From Bifidobacterium moukalabense DSM 27321 (GTDB lineage: Bacteria > Actinomycetota > Actinomycetes > Actinomycetales > Bifidobacteriaceae), in assembly GCF_000522505.1 (NCBI RefSeq), contig NZ_AZMV01000007.1:496001-560000 (forward strand): DNA of 64,000 nucleotides. Reading direction: 5' to 3'. A program made the translations under genes and the position numbers. Below are positions 53,381 through 63,479 of this stretch, piece after piece (positions within the stretch are counted from its first letter, which is position 1; each line of letters begins with the position of its first letter). The notes under the pieces were generated by a model, which saw only the letters and a program-made list of their open reading frames with translations, searched no databases and was not told where the DNA came from.

Positions 53381-53949
53381 CCGATACCACTGTCGAAGCG
53401 CCGGCAACTCCGCGCTTGAAGCAGAAGTACATCGAGCAGATCGTGCCGGAGCTGGAGAAGGAATTCAACTACTCCAACCCGATGCAGGTCGCCCGTGTCC
53501 AGAAGGTCGTCGTCTCCATGGGCGTCGGTGCCGCAGCCCGCGACTCCAAGCTCATCGAAGGCGCCGTCAAGGACCTCACCCTGATCACCGGCCAGAAGCC
53601 GAAGATCACCAAGGCCAAGAAGTCCGTCGCACAGTTCCATCTGCGCGAAGGCCAGGCCATCGGCGCCTACGTCACCCTGCGTGGCGAGCGCATGTGGGAG
53701 TTCCTGGATCGCCTGCTGACCCTCGCTCTGCCGCGTATCCGCGATTTCCGCGGCATCAACGGCAACCAGTTCGATGGTCAGGGCAACTACAACTTTGGCC
53801 TCACCGAGCAGTCCATGTTCCACGAAATCGATCCGGATTCGATCGATCACCAGCGTGGTATGGACATCACCGTGGTGACCAGCACCAAGGACGACAAGGA
53901 AGCGAGCGCGCTGCTCAAGCACCTCGGCTTCCCCTTCAAGGAGAACTGA
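53377..53949 (+). CDS. rplE: 50S ribosomal protein L5
   Basis: 190 residues. Family segments: [40 protein letters not shown] and [20 protein letters not shown]. It binds 5S rRNA. The first ~10 residues form a Thr/Ala/Pro extension. 1 bp precedes rpsN. Confidence 0.98.
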   Translation: MTDTTVEAPATPRLKQKYIEQIVPELEKEFNYSNPMQVARVQKVVVSMGVGAAARDSKLIEGAVKDLTLITGQKPKITKAKKSVAQFHLREGQAIGAYVTLRGERMWEFLDRLLTLALPRIRDFRGINGNQFDGQGNYNFGLTEQSMFHEIDPDSIDHQRGMDITVVTSTKDDKEASALLKHLGFPFKEN

Positions 53950-53950
53950 T

Positions 53951-54136
53951 ATGGCAAAAACCGCTCTTAAGAACAAGGCGGCCGCTAAGCCGAAGTTCAA
54001 GGTGCGCGCGTACACGCGCTGCCAGGTCTGCGGTCGTCCTCACTCCGTCTACCGCAAGTTCGGCCTGTGCCGCATCTGCCTTCGTGAGAAGGCCCACCGC
54101 GGCGAGCTGCCCGGCGTTACGAAGTCCAGTTGGTAA
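53951..54136 (+). CDS. rpsN: 30S ribosomal protein S14, zinc-binding type
   Basis: 61 residues. Two CxxC pairs ([15 protein letters not shown] and LCRICLRE) define the short zinc (C+) form, with the C-terminus [12 protein letters not shown] zinc-independent S14 paralogue, if present, is not in this window. Note the Zur-type box at 5.35 kb elsewhere in the window. Confidence 0.97.
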   Translation: MAKTALKNKAAAKPKFKVRAYTRCQVCGRPHSVYRKFGLCRICLREKAHRGELPGVTKSSW

Positions 54137-54220
54137 ATATCGACGCTGAAGGTCCGCGGCCCGATCGCCATTAAGGCGTGAGGGCGGCGGAAACCATGGC
54201 GAGAAAGGGCGTTAGCCCAA

Positions 54221-54619
54221 ATGACAATGACAGATCCGATCGCAGACATGCTTACGCGTCTGCGTAATGCGAGCGCGGCAAAGCACGAGACCGTGGATAT
54301 GCCGTACTCCAAGTTCAAGGCGAACATCGCCGAGATCCTGAAGCGTGAAGGCTACATCAAGGACTTCACCGCCAAGGAAGCCAAGGTCGGCCAGACCCTC
54401 GAGGTCACCCTCAAGTATGGCCCGAACGGCGAGCGTTCCATCCAGGGCATCAAGCGCATCTCCAAGCCGGGCCTGCGCCGCTACGCAAAGTCCGATGCTC
54501 TGCCGATGCCGCTCGGTGGTCTTGGCATCGCAATCATCTCGACTAGCTCGGGACTACTGACCCAGAAGGAATGCCTCGACCGAGGCATCGGCGGCGAAAT
54601 CGTCGCTTTCGTTTGGTGA
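54221..54619 (+). CDS. rpsH: 30S ribosomal protein S8
   Basis: 132 residues. [40 protein letters not shown] and [20 protein letters not shown] are typical. It organises the 16S central domain and is the spc translational repressor in E. coli. 84-bp gap after rpsN. Confidence 0.98.
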   Translation: MTMTDPIADMLTRLRNASAAKHETVDMPYSKFKANIAEILKREGYIKDFTAKEAKVGQTLEVTLKYGPNGERSIQGIKRISKPGLRRYAKSDALPMPLGGLGIAIISTSSGLLTQKECLDRGIGGEIVAFVW

Positions 54620-54635
54620 GAAAGGAGAGCTGAAC

Positions 54636-55175
54636 ATGGCATCGCATATTGGTAAGCTCCCCGTCACCATTCCTGCTGGCGTGGAAGTCAAGATCGACGG
54701 TCAGTCCTTCAGCGCCAAGGGCGTCAAGGGCACTGACTCCTACGTGATTCCGGAAGGCATCACTGCAAGCGTCGAAGGCAACGAGATCGTTCTCGTCCCG
54801 GTCGACGACCTGCGTCCGACCCGTGCGAAGCATGGTCTGGCCCGCTCCATCATCGCGAGCATGGTCAAGGGCGTGCACGAGGGTTATGCCAAGACCTTGG
54901 AAATCGTCGGCACCGGTTACCGTGCCCAGATGAAGGGCAAGGGCATCGAGTTCTCCCTCGGTTATTCCCACACCATCACCGTCGAGCCGCCGGCCGGCAT
55001 CGAGTTCGAACTGCCGAACCCGAATCAGGTGATCGTCAAGGGCATCGACAAGCAGGCTGTCGGCCAGTGCGCCGCAAACATCCGCAAGCTTCGTGCTCCG
55101 GAACCGTATAAGGGCAAGGGCATCAAGTACTCGGATGAACACATCCTGCGCAAGGCTGGAAAGGCTGGTAAGTGA
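54636..55175 (+). CDS. rplF: 50S ribosomal protein L6
   Basis: 179 residues. [40 protein letters not shown] and [20 protein letters not shown] are diagnostic. GAAAGGAGAG precedes the ATG. Confidence 0.98.
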   Translation: MASHIGKLPVTIPAGVEVKIDGQSFSAKGVKGTDSYVIPEGITASVEGNEIVLVPVDDLRPTRAKHGLARSIIASMVKGVHEGYAKTLEIVGTGYRAQMKGKGIEFSLGYSHTITVEPPAGIEFELPNPNQVIVKGIDKQAVGQCAANIRKLRAPEPYKGKGIKYSDEHILRKAGKAGK

Positions 55176-55176
55176 T

Positions 55177-55548
55177 ATGAGCGTCCAGATTTTCGGTAAG
55201 GGCAAGAAGGTCGCACTCCAGCGTCGCCACGCTCGTCTGCGCAAGCGCATCAGCGGTACCCCGGAGCGTCCGCGTCTGGTGGTCTCCCGTTCCAACCGTC
55301 ACATGGTTGCCCAGATCATCGACGACACCAAGGGTGTCACTCTGGTGAGCGAATCCACTCTGATGAGTGATTTCGCCGGTTTCCAGGGCACCAAGACCGA
55401 AGCCGCCAGGAAGGTTGGCGAACTGATCGCCAAGAAGGCTCAGGACGCAGGCATCACCGCGGTGGTGTTCGACCGTGGCGGCAACAAGTATCATGGCCGC
55501 GTCGCAGCTGTCGCTGAAGGCGCCCGCGAGGGAGGTCTGGCACTGTGA
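55177..55548 (+). CDS. rplR: 50S ribosomal protein L18
   Basis: 123 residues. [20 protein letters not shown] and [20 protein letters not shown] are typical; it binds 5S rRNA with L5. ATG 55177 is 2 bp after the rplF stop; earlier in-frame codons would lie inside rplF. Confidence 0.97.
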   Translation: MSVQIFGKGKKVALQRRHARLRKRISGTPERPRLVVSRSNRHMVAQIIDDTKGVTLVSESTLMSDFAGFQGTKTEAARKVGELIAKKAQDAGITAVVFDRGGNKYHGRVAAVAEGAREGGLAL

Positions 55549-56276
55549 GCGACAACGAAAAGGAAACCCAAGTGGCTGAAGAAACTCAGAACACTCAGGC
55601 TGCTGCCGAGACCGGCAACGAGGACCGCAAGTCCCGTCGTGGCCAGCGTGGCGAGGGTCGTCGTGGCGAGCGCCGCAACCGTCGTGAGGAATCTCACGAA
55701 AACGAGATGCTCGACCGTGTGGTGACCATCAACCGTGTGTCCAAGACCCATAAGGGTGGCCGTACGTTCAGCTTCGCCGCCCTCGTGGTGGTGGGCGACG
55801 GCAACGGCACCGTGGGCGTCGGCTATGGCAAGTCCCGCGAGGTCCCGGCTGCAATCGCCAAGGGCCAGCTGGATGCCAAGAAGCACATGTTCACCGTTCC
55901 GCGCATCAAGGGCACCGTCACCCACCCGGTGATCGGCCATGATGCCGCCGGCACCGTGCTGCTGCGCCCGGCTGCCCCGGGTACCGGCGTTATCGCCGGT
56001 GGCGCGGTTCGTGCAGTCATGGAATGCGCTGGCATCACCGACGTCCTCACCAAGTCGATGGGTTCCGCCACCGCCGTTAATGTGGTGCGCGCTACCGTCG
56101 ACGCTCTCAAGAAGCTTGAAGAGCCGGAAGAGATCGCAGCCCGCCGCGGCATGTCCCTCGAAGAGGTGGCTCCGGACGCTCTGCTGCGTGCTCGCGCCGA
56201 AGGCATCGCCGAGGCCCGCAAGGCTCGCGAAGAGGCACAGGCCAAGGCCGCTGCCGCTCAGAAGGACGGTGAGTGA
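55545..56276 (+). CDS. rpsE: 30S ribosomal protein S5
   Basis: 243 residues, longer than the ~165 of E. coli. An N-terminal extension of about 60 residues is acidic then Arg-rich ([20 protein letters not shown]). The conserved [20 protein letters not shown] and [20 protein letters not shown] follow, and a C-terminal Ala/Glu helix extends it further. GTG 55545 overlaps rplR by four bases. Confidence 0.97.
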   Translation: MSDNEKETQVAEETQNTQAAAETGNEDRKSRRGQRGEGRRGERRNRREESHENEMLDRVVTINRVSKTHKGGRTFSFAALVVVGDGNGTVGVGYGKSREVPAAIAKGQLDAKKHMFTVPRIKGTVTHPVIGHDAAGTVLLRPAAPGTGVIAGGAVRAVMECAGITDVLTKSMGSATAVNVVRATVDALKKLEEPEEIAARRGMSLEEVAPDALLRARAEGIAEARKAREEAQAKAAAAQKDGE

Positions 56277-56458
56277 TGACTAACCTGAACATCAAGCTGC
56301 ACCACGGTCTGGTGAACTCCACTCCGAAGCAGCGTGCCGCGGCTCAGACTCTGGGCCTGAACAAGATCGGCAAGACCGTGACCCGCGAGGATACCCCGGC
56401 CCTTCGTGGCCAGCTGCTCGTGCTGCGTCACCTGATCACCGTTGAGGAGGCTGACTGA
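56276..56458 (+). CDS. rpmD: 50S ribosomal protein L30
   Basis: 60 residues. [20 protein letters not shown] and [20 protein letters not shown] match L30. ATG 56276 overlaps the rpsE stop (TGATG). Confidence 0.96.
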   Translation: MTNLNIKLHHGLVNSTPKQRAAAQTLGLNKIGKTVTREDTPALRGQLLVLRHLITVEEAD

Positions 56459-56460
56459 TT

Positions 56461-56907
56461 ATGGCAGACATTCTGCAGATGCATGACCTGAAGCCGGCTC
56501 CGGGTGCCAAGAGGGATCGCATTCGCGTTGGTCGTGGTGAAGGTTCCAAGGGTAAGACCTCGGGCCGTGGCGACAAGGGCACCAAGAAGCGTTACCAGGT
56601 TCGTCCGGGCTTCGAAGGTGGCCAGCTGCCGCTGTACATGCGCCTTCCGAAGCTGCGTGGCTTCAAGAGCCCGTTCAAGCAGGAGTATCAGGTCGTCAAC
56701 GTCGCAGCCCTCGCGGAACTCTTCCCGCAGGGTGGCGAAATCACCGTTGCCGATCTGGTGGCCAAGGGTGCCGTCCGTAAGGGCTACCCGGTCAAGGTCC
56801 TGGGCGATGGCGAGACTTCGGTCGCCTTCACCATCAAGGGTGTCAAGGCTTCCGCTTCCGCCAAGGCCAAGATCGAGGCCGCCGGCGGCTCCATCTCCGA
56901 GGACTGA
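56461..56907 (+). CDS. rplO: 50S ribosomal protein L15
   Basis: 148 residues. [40 protein letters not shown] and [20 protein letters not shown] are diagnostic. It ends the spc group here: a very strong terminator separates it from secY. Confidence 0.98.
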   Translation: MADILQMHDLKPAPGAKRDRIRVGRGEGSKGKTSGRGDKGTKKRYQVRPGFEGGQLPLYMRLPKLRGFKSPFKQEYQVVNVAALAELFPQGGEITVADLVAKGAVRKGYPVKVLGDGETSVAFTIKGVKASASAKAKIEAAGGSISED

Positions 56908-56937
56908 GTCCACGGAGTGAAGCTGACCTAAGCGTAA

Positions 56938-56986
56938 ATGAGTGAGGCTCCTCCCACACGATTGTGGGAGGAGCCTCACTCATTTC
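56938..56986 (+). terminator. Strong terminator between rplO and secY
   Basis: A 21-bp perfect stem (56938-56958 with 56963-56983) around a CGAT loop, followed by TTC. It isolates secY-adk from the spc ribosomal genes. Confidence 0.9.
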
Positions 56987-57132
56987 ATGGATTGGTTTCA
57001 GGCCGTGAAAAGAATAAAAACAGACAAAGGGTGGAAAAATCCGCGTATCGGTAGACGCCGTACGCTAGACTCGTGCGTTAGAGTCTGTTTGCATGGGTGC
57101 GCGGGCGCGCACGTCGTTGGAAGGAATCCCAG

Positions 57133-58470
57133 TTGAGGACGTTAATCCAGGCCTTCAAGACCAAGGAGTTGAGGAATAAGATCCTCTTCACCCTCGGCAT
57201 CATCATCATCTATCGTATTGGTTCGTTCATCCCGACCCCCGGCGTCGACTACACGGTCGTCCAGCAGTGCGTCGGCAATATGAGCAGCACCTCCGAAAAC
57301 TTCATCGGCCTGGTGAACCTCTTCTCCGGCGGCGCGATGCTGCAGCTGTCCATCTTTGCGCTGGGTGTCATGCCGTACATCACCGCATCCATCGTCATCC
57401 AGCTGCTGCGCGTGGTGATTCCCCGCTTCGAGGCCCTGCACAAGGAAGGCCAGTCCGGCGAGGCCAAGCTGACCCAGTACACCCGTTACCTGACCATCGG
57501 TCTCGCGGTGCTGCAGTCCACCACCATTCTGGTGACCGCACGCTCCGGCGCGCTGTTCAACTACCAGTGCTCCCAAGTCGTGCCCGACGGTTCCGTCTGG
57601 AACCTCCTGGTCATGGTGCTCATCATGACCGGCGGCACCGGTCTGATCATGTGGATGGCCGAATTGATCACCGACAAGGGCCTTGGCCAGGGCATGTCCA
57701 TTCTTATCTTCATGTCCATCTGCTCCGGCTTCCTGCCGCAGTTGTGGGAGATCGGTTGGGGCACCAAGGGCACTGACGGCAACTGGGGCAAGTTCGCCAC
57801 CGTTGTGGGCGTACTGCTCGTCATCATGATTCTCGTCGTATACGTGGAACTCTCCCAGCGACGTATTCCGGTGCAGTACACACGCCGCATGATCGGCCGC
57901 AAGATGTACGGCGGCTCATCCACCTACCTGCCGCTGAAGGTCAATATGTCCGGCGTCATCCCGCCGATTTTCGCATCCTCCATTCTGGCCGTCCCGACCC
58001 TGATCGCGCAGTTCGGCAATTCGGACCAGTCCTGGGTCAAGTGGATCAACTCCAATCTGGCCAACACCACCTCCGTGTGGTACATCGCCCTGTATGCGCT
58101 GATGATCGTGTTCTTCTGCTTCTTCTACACGGAAATCACGTTCAACCCCGATGAGACCGCCGACAACATGAAGCAGTATGGCGGATTCATTCCGGGCATC
58201 CGCGCCGGCAGCGCCACCAGCCGCTATCTCAGCTACGTGATGAACCGACTGAATACCGTGGGCGCCGTCTACTTGCTGTTCGTGGCCCTCATTCCTACGG
58301 TGCTCATCATGGCGCTGAATCTCAATACCAAGCTGCCGTTCGGCGGCACCACCATCCTGATCATCGCGGGTGTCGGCCTTGACACCCTGCGTCAGGCCAA
58401 GGCCCAGACCGAGCAGTTCCAGTATGCTGGTTTCCTGTTCGAGGGCACTGACCACCAAGAGGGCAAGTAA
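57133..58470 (+). CDS. secY: Protein translocase subunit SecY
   Basis: 445 residues, ten membrane spans, the pore of the Sec channel. IQAFKTKELRNKILFTLGII, FSGGAMLQLSIFALGVMPYI, LITDKGLGQGMSILIFMSIC, QRRIPVQYTRRMIGRKMYGG and LPLKVNMSGVIPPIFASSIL are classical SecY segments. TTG at 57133 with AAGGAA upstream is the likely start; an upstream ATG at 57097 would add an Arg-rich, non-homologous stretch. adk follows 20 bp later. Confidence 0.96.
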   Translation: MRTLIQAFKTKELRNKILFTLGIIIIYRIGSFIPTPGVDYTVVQQCVGNMSSTSENFIGLVNLFSGGAMLQLSIFALGVMPYITASIVIQLLRVVIPRFEALHKEGQSGEAKLTQYTRYLTIGLAVLQSTTILVTARSGALFNYQCSQVVPDGSVWNLLVMVLIMTGGTGLIMWMAELITDKGLGQGMSILIFMSICSGFLPQLWEIGWGTKGTDGNWGKFATVVGVLLVIMILVVYVELSQRRIPVQYTRRMIGRKMYGGSSTYLPLKVNMSGVIPPIFASSILAVPTLIAQFGNSDQSWVKWINSNLANTTSVWYIALYALMIVFFCFFYTEITFNPDETADNMKQYGGFIPGIRAGSATSRYLSYVMNRLNTVGAVYLLFVALIPTVLIMALNLNTKLPFGGTTILIIAGVGLDTLRQAKAQTEQFQYAGFLFEGTDHQEGK

Positions 58471-58490
58471 AGAAAGGGAAATTAACGATT

Positions 58491-59051
58491 ATGCGACTGC
58501 TGATCATGGGCCCCCAGGGCGTCGGCAAGGGTACTCAGGCCGCTCTGCTGAGTGAGCATTATGGCATCCCGGCGATTTCCACCGGCGACATCTTCCGCTA
58601 CAACATCAAGAACAAGACCGAACTTGGTGTGGAGGCCCTGGCGTATATCAACAAGGGTGAACTGGTTCCGGACGAACTGACCAACAAGATCGTCAAGGAT
58701 CGCCTGGCCATGGATGACGCCAAGAACGGCTGGATCCTTGACGGGTATCCGCGCAACGCCTCCCAGGTCGAGGCCCTTGACGCCATTCTCGCCGACCTCG
58801 GCACTCCGCTTGACGCCGTGGTCGCCCTTGACGCGGACCATGATGTGCTCATGGAGCGTATGAGGAAGCGCGCCGAAATCGAAGGCCGTTCCGACGACAC
58901 CCCGGAAGCCATCGCCAAGCGTCTCGACGTCTATGCCAAGGAGACCGCTCCGCTGCTGGCCATCTACGATGGGCGGGGCCTGCTCAAGACTTTCAACGGC
59001 GTCGGTTCCGTCGAAGACATCCAGGCCACCATCGTGGCCGAGCTGGGCTGA
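58491..59051 (+). CDS. adk: Adenylate kinase
   Basis: 186 residues, the short form with no zinc-type lid. P-loop MGPQGVGKGTQAALLS; AMP-binding ISTGDIFRYNI and DGYPRNASQVEALD. Position after secY is the ancient secY-adk order. GAAAGGGAAAT precedes the ATG. Confidence 0.97.
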   Translation: MRLLIMGPQGVGKGTQAALLSEHYGIPAISTGDIFRYNIKNKTELGVEALAYINKGELVPDELTNKIVKDRLAMDDAKNGWILDGYPRNASQVEALDAILADLGTPLDAVVALDADHDVLMERMRKRAEIEGRSDDTPEAIAKRLDVYAKETAPLLAIYDGRGLLKTFNGVGSVEDIQATIVAELG

Positions 59052-59081
59052 TACCGGTTCGCGCCAATAGCACATTCACAG

Positions 59082-59128
59082 GGAAACGGGGATTACGACA
59101 CGCCGTGTATGTCGTAATCCCCGTTTCC
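59082..59128 (+). terminator. Terminator after adk
   Basis: GGAAACGGGGATTACGAC (59082-59099) pairs perfectly over 18 bp with GTCGTAATCCCCGTTTCC (59111-59128), 30 bp after the adk stop. Confidence 0.85.
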
Positions 59129-59195
59129 GTGTATTCTTGCAAGTTGGTGTGTCTTCGGGCACGCATAGTAATCGCCAAGGAACGGAACGAGGCTC

Positions 59196-59414
59196 ATGGC
59201 TAAAGACGGTGTGATTGAAGTCGAAGGACAGGTGGTGGAAGCACTGCCGAACGCGATGTTTCGTGTTGAACTCGAAAACAAGCATATCGTGCTCGCAACC
59301 ATCTCCGGCAAGATGCGGAAGAACTACATCCGTATTCTGCCGCAGGATCGCGTTGTGCTGGAAATGAGTCCGTACGATCTGAACCGCGGTCGTATTACGT
59401 ACCGTTACAAGTAA
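59196..59414 (+). CDS. infA: Translation initiation factor IF-1
   Basis: 72 residues. [40 protein letters not shown] and [16 protein letters not shown] are the IF-1 S1-like (OB) fold. AAGGAACGGAAC precedes the ATG. First gene of the alpha-operon group. Confidence 0.98.
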   Translation: MAKDGVIEVEGQVVEALPNAMFRVELENKHIVLATISGKMRKNYIRILPQDRVVLEMSPYDLNRGRITYRYK

Positions 59415-59436
59415 GGTACAAAAGCAAAGGAAAACC

Positions 59437-59550
59437 ATGAAGGTCAGCCCTAGTGTGAAGAGGATCTGCGAGAACTGCCGCGTGATCCGTCGTCACGGCC
59501 GCGTCATGGTGATCTGCATCAACCCGCGCCATAAGCAGCGCCAGGGCTGA
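59437..59550 (+). CDS. rpmJ: 50S ribosomal protein L36
   Basis: 37 residues: [20 protein letters not shown] then [14 protein letters not shown]. The zinc ligands Cys, Cys, Cys, His are present, so this is the C+ form. CAAAGGAAAAC precedes the ATG. Confidence 0.97.
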   Translation: MKVSPSVKRICENCRVIRRHGRVMVICINPRHKQRQG

Positions 59551-59687
59551 GAGCAGATCCAGCGGCACAAAACAGTACAGGCGCTGAGTCACAGTTCGTA
59601 TCGGCGAGCTGAACCCCGGGTACGCAGGCCCGGGCCGGGAAACCGGACGACTTGGTGCAAGACCTGCGGAAAACAGAAGGAATCGCA

Positions 59688-60065
59688 ATGGCACGTCTTG
59701 CCGGAGTCGACATCCCCAATGAGAAGCGCATCGAGATCGCCCTCACCTACATCTTTGGTGTGGGTCGCACTCGTGCCAAGGAAACGCTTGCCGCGACCGG
59801 TATCAACCCGGACATTCGCGTCAAGGACCTGACGGATGAGCAGCTGATCACGCTGCGTGACTACCTCGAGGGTAACTACAAGATCGAGGGCGATCTGCGT
59901 CGTGAAATCGATGCGGATATCCGTCGTAAGATCCAGATCAACTGCTACCAAGGCCAGCGTCACCGTAAGGGACTTCCTGTGCGCGGCCAGCGCACCAAGA
60001 CCAACGCCCGCACCCGCAAGGGCCCGAAGCGTACGGTCGCCGGAAAGAAGAAGGCCACCAAGTAA
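59688..60065 (+). CDS. rpsM: 30S ribosomal protein S13
   Basis: 125 residues. [33 protein letters not shown] and [20 protein letters not shown] are diagnostic. ATG 59688 has AAGGAAT upstream; a GTG/ATG 12 codons earlier is not supported. 137-bp gap after rpmJ. Confidence 0.98.
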   Translation: MARLAGVDIPNEKRIEIALTYIFGVGRTRAKETLAATGINPDIRVKDLTDEQLITLRDYLEGNYKIEGDLRREIDADIRRKIQINCYQGQRHRKGLPVRGQRTKTNARTRKGPKRTVAGKKKATK

Positions 60066-60150
60066 TCGGTGGCGGTGAGTCTAAGCCACGAGACATACGA
60101 TCTCATCGCATAGACACCAAAGCAAATTCGTTATTAGGAAACGAGGGTCA

Positions 60151-60549
60151 ATGGCAGCTCAAAAGCAAGCCGCGCGCAAGCCGCGTCGCCGCGACCGCAA
60201 GTCGGTCCCGGTCGGGCAGGCGCACATCAAGTCCACTTTCAACAACACCATCATTTCGATCACCGATCCGTCCGGCGCAGTCGTGTCCTGGGCCTCCGGT
60301 GGCGATGTCGGCTTCAAGGGCTCCCGTAAGTCCACGCCGTACGCCGCTGGTATGGCCGCCGAATCCGCAGCCCGCAAGGCCATGGAGCACGGCGTCAAGA
60401 AGGTCGACGTGTTCGTGAAGGGCCCGGGTTCCGGTCGTGAAACCGCCATCCGTTCCCTGCAGTCCGCCGGACTCGAAGTCGGTTCCATCACCGACGTCAC
60501 CCCGCAGGCACACAACGGCGTTCGTCCTCCGAAACGCCGCCGCGTCTGA
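60151..60549 (+). CDS. rpsK: 30S ribosomal protein S11
   Basis: 132 residues. [40 protein letters not shown] and [18 protein letters not shown] are typical. It lies in the 30S platform. 85-bp gap before it. Confidence 0.98.
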   Translation: MAAQKQAARKPRRRDRKSVPVGQAHIKSTFNNTIISITDPSGAVVSWASGGDVGFKGSRKSTPYAAGMAAESAARKAMEHGVKKVDVFVKGPGSGRETAIRSLQSAGLEVGSITDVTPQAHNGVRPPKRRRV

Positions 60550-60629
60550 GCACTAGAAGAAATCATCAATCCAAAGCCGCTTATGGCCGGTGAGTGCACC
60601 ACCGGTCTGAAGCTGAAAGGATAACCACA

Positions 60630-61625
60630 GTGCTTATCGCACAGCGTCCGACACTTACCGAGGAATCTCTCAACCCTCAGCGTTCCCGCTTCACCATCGA
60701 GCCTCTTGAGCCTGGTTTCGGCTATACGCTTGGCAACTCGCTGCGCCGCACCCTCCTGAGCTCCATTCCCGGAGCGGCTGTGACTTCGGTGCGTATCTCC
60801 GGCGTCCCGCATGAGTTCACCACTCTGCCGGGTGTTGAAGAGGACGTTACCGAGATCCTGCTGAACATCAAGGGCATCGTGCTCACCAGCGAATACGATG
60901 AGCCGGTTGTCATGTATCTGCGCAAGAGCGGCAAGGGCGAAGCCACCGCGGGTGATATCACCCCGCCGGCAGGCGTCACCATCGCCAACCCGGATATGCA
61001 TATCGCGTCCCTCGCCGACGACGGTGAACTCGAGATCGAGTTCACCGTCGAGCGTGGCCGCGGTTATGTTCCCGCCCAGATGAACAAGCAGGACAACGCC
61101 GAAATCGGCCGTATCCCGGTTGATTCGATTTACTCCCCGGTGCTCAAGGTGAGCTATCGCGTGGAAGCCACTCGCGTTGAACAGCGCACTGACTTCGACA
61201 AGCTCATCCTGGACGTGGAGACCAAGCCGGCAATCTCCCCGCGTGATGCGGTCGCATCCGCAGGCTCCACCCTGGTGGAACTCTTCGGCCTGTGCCGTGA
61301 GCTCAACACCCAGGCCGAGGGCGTCGAGGTCGGCCCTGCCCCGGTGGCAGAGGAGACCAACCCGGAGATGGCCGTTCCGATCGAGGATCTCAATCTCACC
61401 CAGCGCAGCTATAACTGCCTGAAGCGCGAGGGCATCCACACGATCGGCGAGCTGGTCGCCCACACCGAGCAGGATCTGCTCGACATCCGCAATTTCGGTA
61501 TGAAGTCCATCGACGAAGTCAAGGAAAAGTTGCAGGCTCTTGGCCTGGCTCTCAAGGCTTCGCCACTCGGCTTCGATGCCAACAACCTCGAAGGCGGCAC
61601 CTTCTTCTCGCCGGAAGACGAGTGA
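60630..61625 (+). CDS. rpoA: RNA polymerase subunit alpha
   Basis: 331 residues. The assembly domain ([20 protein letters not shown]) and the C-terminal UP-element/activator-binding domain ([20 protein letters not shown]) are complete. GTG 60630 after GAAAGGATAACC is the likely start; 12 upstream in-frame residues are not homologous. A complex hairpin follows before rplQ. Confidence 0.97.
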   Translation: MLIAQRPTLTEESLNPQRSRFTIEPLEPGFGYTLGNSLRRTLLSSIPGAAVTSVRISGVPHEFTTLPGVEEDVTEILLNIKGIVLTSEYDEPVVMYLRKSGKGEATAGDITPPAGVTIANPDMHIASLADDGELEIEFTVERGRGYVPAQMNKQDNAEIGRIPVDSIYSPVLKVSYRVEATRVEQRTDFDKLILDVETKPAISPRDAVASAGSTLVELFGLCRELNTQAEGVEVGPAPVAEETNPEMAVPIEDLNLTQRSYNCLKREGIHTIGELVAHTEQDLLDIRNFGMKSIDEVKEKLQALGLALKASPLGFDANNLEGGTFFSPEDE

Positions 61626-61650
61626 TTCGCCGCTTTTGACCTAACCGCTT

Positions 61651-61694
61651 CGTTGAATTCGGATGTTCGGGCGATTGCCCACCTGAATTCAACG
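61651..61694 (+). other. Hairpin between rpoA and rplQ
   Basis: CGTTGAATTC (61651-61660) pairs with GAATTCAACG (61685-61694); the loop contains a smaller GGGCGATTGCCC stem. The rplQ ribosome site AAGGAG begins about 10 nt later, so the structure could modulate rplQ translation. Confidence 0.6.
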
Positions 61695-61714
61695 GGGCTT
61701 TTCAAGGAGAAACA

Positions 61715-62209
61715 ATGCCTACACCAAAGAAGGGTCCGCGTCTGGCCTCCAGCCCGGCTCATGAGCGCCTGATGCTCGCGAACATGGCCACCAGCCTGTT
61801 CCAGCATGGCCGCATCACCACCACCCTGCCGAAGGCCAAGCGCCTTCGTCCGCTGGCCGAGCGTCTGATCACCCTGGCCAAGCGTGGTGACCTGCACAAC
61901 CGTCGTCGCGTGATGCGCGTCATCCGCAACAAGTCCGTTGTGCACAAGCTGTTCACTGAGATCGCCGAGCAGATGGAGCAGCGCGAGGGCGGCTACACCC
62001 GCATCGTGAAGATCGCTCCGCGTCGTGGCGATGCCGCTCCGGCAGCCATCATCGAGCTCGTCACCGAGCCGGTGAGCCCGAAGCAGGCCGTGGTGAAGGA
62101 AGCCGAAGCCGCAACCAAGGTTGCCGCTGAAGAGGCTCCGGCCACCGAGCTCCGGAAGCCGCCGTTGAGGAGGCTCCGGCCGAGAACGCCGAGTGATTTG
62201 GCTTTCTAG
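61715..62209 (+). CDS. rplQ: 50S ribosomal protein L17, with frameshifted C-terminal tail
   Basis: 164 residues as read. The conserved body ([58 protein letters not shown]) is intact and about 120 residues long. The Ala/Glu-rich actinobacterial tail then changes abruptly after EEAPATE to an Arg/Pro/Leu-rich end. Restoring one G near 62147-62152 (GAGCTCC to GAGGCTCC) would continue the acidic tail ([15 protein letters not shown]) to a TGA at 62193. It is a one-base deletion or a sequencing error; function should be little affected. Confidence 0.93.
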   Translation: MPTPKKGPRLASSPAHERLMLANMATSLFQHGRITTTLPKAKRLRPLAERLITLAKRGDLHNRRRVMRVIRNKSVVHKLFTEIAEQMEQREGGYTRIVKIAPRRGDAAPAAIIELVTEPVSPKQAVVKEAEAATKVAAEEAPATELRKPPLRRLRPRTPSDLAF

Positions 62210-62214
62210 CTGAG

Positions 62215-62247
62215 CAAGGGCTGGGAATCGAAAGGTTCCCGGCCCTT
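62215..62247 (+). terminator. Terminator of the alpha operon
   Basis: A 12-bp stem AAGGGCTGGGAA with TTCCCGGCCCTT (one G-T pair), followed by TTG. Confidence 0.8.
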
Positions 62248-62280
62248 TTGCTATGCCCGCCCTTTGATAAGCTCAATGCC

Positions 62281-63189
62281 GTGAGATTACGAATCGACTT
62301 GGCATACGATGGCGGCGGCTTCTTCGGTTGGGCGAAGCAACCCGATCGACGCACCGTGCAGGGGGAGATCGAACGCGTGATACGCACCGTGCTGCGTGTA
62401 CCCATCGATGACGCGGAGGAACCACTGCGCCTGACCGTTGCCGGACGTACCGACACCGGCGTGCACGCCTCGCATCAGGTCTGTCATCTGGATGTCGACG
62501 AAACCATACTTGCCCGTTGCGTCGGGCACATGGATGTGCCGCCTGTGGTCGCATTGACGCGCCGATTGCAACGTATGCTGCCGGATGACATCGCAATCCA
62601 TGGAATCAGTGAGGCGCCCCGGGGCTTTGACGCCCGTTTTTCAGCGCTGGAACGCACCTACGTGTACCGTATTGCCGATCGGGCCAGCGAAATCGACCCG
62701 AGGATGCGTGGCTTCGTACTGCACATAGATGACGACCTGAATCTGGAAGCCATGAATCAGGCCGCGGCCATGGCCATCGGCCTGCATGATTTCGGTTCGT
62801 TCGCCACGCCGAATCCTGGCGGCACCACCATACGTGAGGTCAAAACCGCCTACTGGAGGCGCATACCGCAGAGCCGGCTCATCGACGACGAGATGACGAT
62901 GGGGGAGCGCTACCGTACGCCGTCTGTGGAATCCGGCCTCGTCTGCTTCACCATCGTGGCCGATGCGTTCGCCCGTAACATGGTGAGGTCACTCGTCAAC
63001 GGCTGCGTACAGGTCGGCATCGGCAAACGATCGCCCGACTGGTTCGCGGATAAGATGAACACGCCGCTGCGTGAAGGCTCGACGGGACCGATCGCGCCAC
63101 AGGGATTGACGTTGGAGCATATCGAATACCCTGATGACAGTCAGCTGGCGACTCGGGCCGAAGCGATTCGTGCGAAACGCACATTATGA
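62281..63189 (+). CDS. truA: tRNA pseudouridine(38-40) synthase TruA
   Basis: 302 residues. The catalytic Asp lies in TVAGRTDTGVHASHQVCHLD; LRIDLAYDGGGFFGWAKQPD starts the fold, and FDARFSALERTYVYRIAD and FARNMVRSLVNGCVQVGIGK complete it. It modifies the anticodon arm of many tRNAs. GTG 62281 follows a TAAGCT hexamer by 7 nt with no Shine-Dalgarno (possible leaderless start); the rplQ-truA order is widely conserved. Confidence 0.94.
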   Translation: MRLRIDLAYDGGGFFGWAKQPDRRTVQGEIERVIRTVLRVPIDDAEEPLRLTVAGRTDTGVHASHQVCHLDVDETILARCVGHMDVPPVVALTRRLQRMLPDDIAIHGISEAPRGFDARFSALERTYVYRIADRASEIDPRMRGFVLHIDDDLNLEAMNQAAAMAIGLHDFGSFATPNPGGTTIREVKTAYWRRIPQSRLIDDEMTMGERYRTPSVESGLVCFTIVADAFARNMVRSLVNGCVQVGIGKRSPDWFADKMNTPLREGSTGPIAPQGLTLEHIEYPDDSQLATRAEAIRAKRTL

Positions 63190-63479
63190 CGAACCGACGG
63201 ACACAGGGAGTCAACGGGCAAAGAGCTGGCTCCTGGCCCCGTTCCCCCCGACACCTCGCGCCTCCTCGCTCGCCGGACGGAGATGACCGGCCCGCGCAGC
63301 GCGATCGGAGGATCGATGTGACGATTATGTTACGGGGGGCTTGTTCCATCCATTGATGAGATACGGATGTAACAATTCCACGTGGTTTTCGGTAACCGAT
63401 AGCCGTTACCGTCGCTTCTGTCACGGCATGGCCCTGTAGATTGGCATGCGTTGTTAGGGGTATAAAGGAGCGCGGAAAG
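63190..63479 (+). promoter_or_regulatory. Upstream region of the ATP-grasp gene with GTAAC-type repeats
   Basis: No gene is seen in these 290 bp. They contain TGTTAC (63328-63333), TGTAAC (63368-63373) and an inverted repeat CGGTAAC-N8-GTTACCG (63390-63411). The spaced GTAAC units recall GlnR-type nitrogen operators, but the match is loose. Confidence 0.4.
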
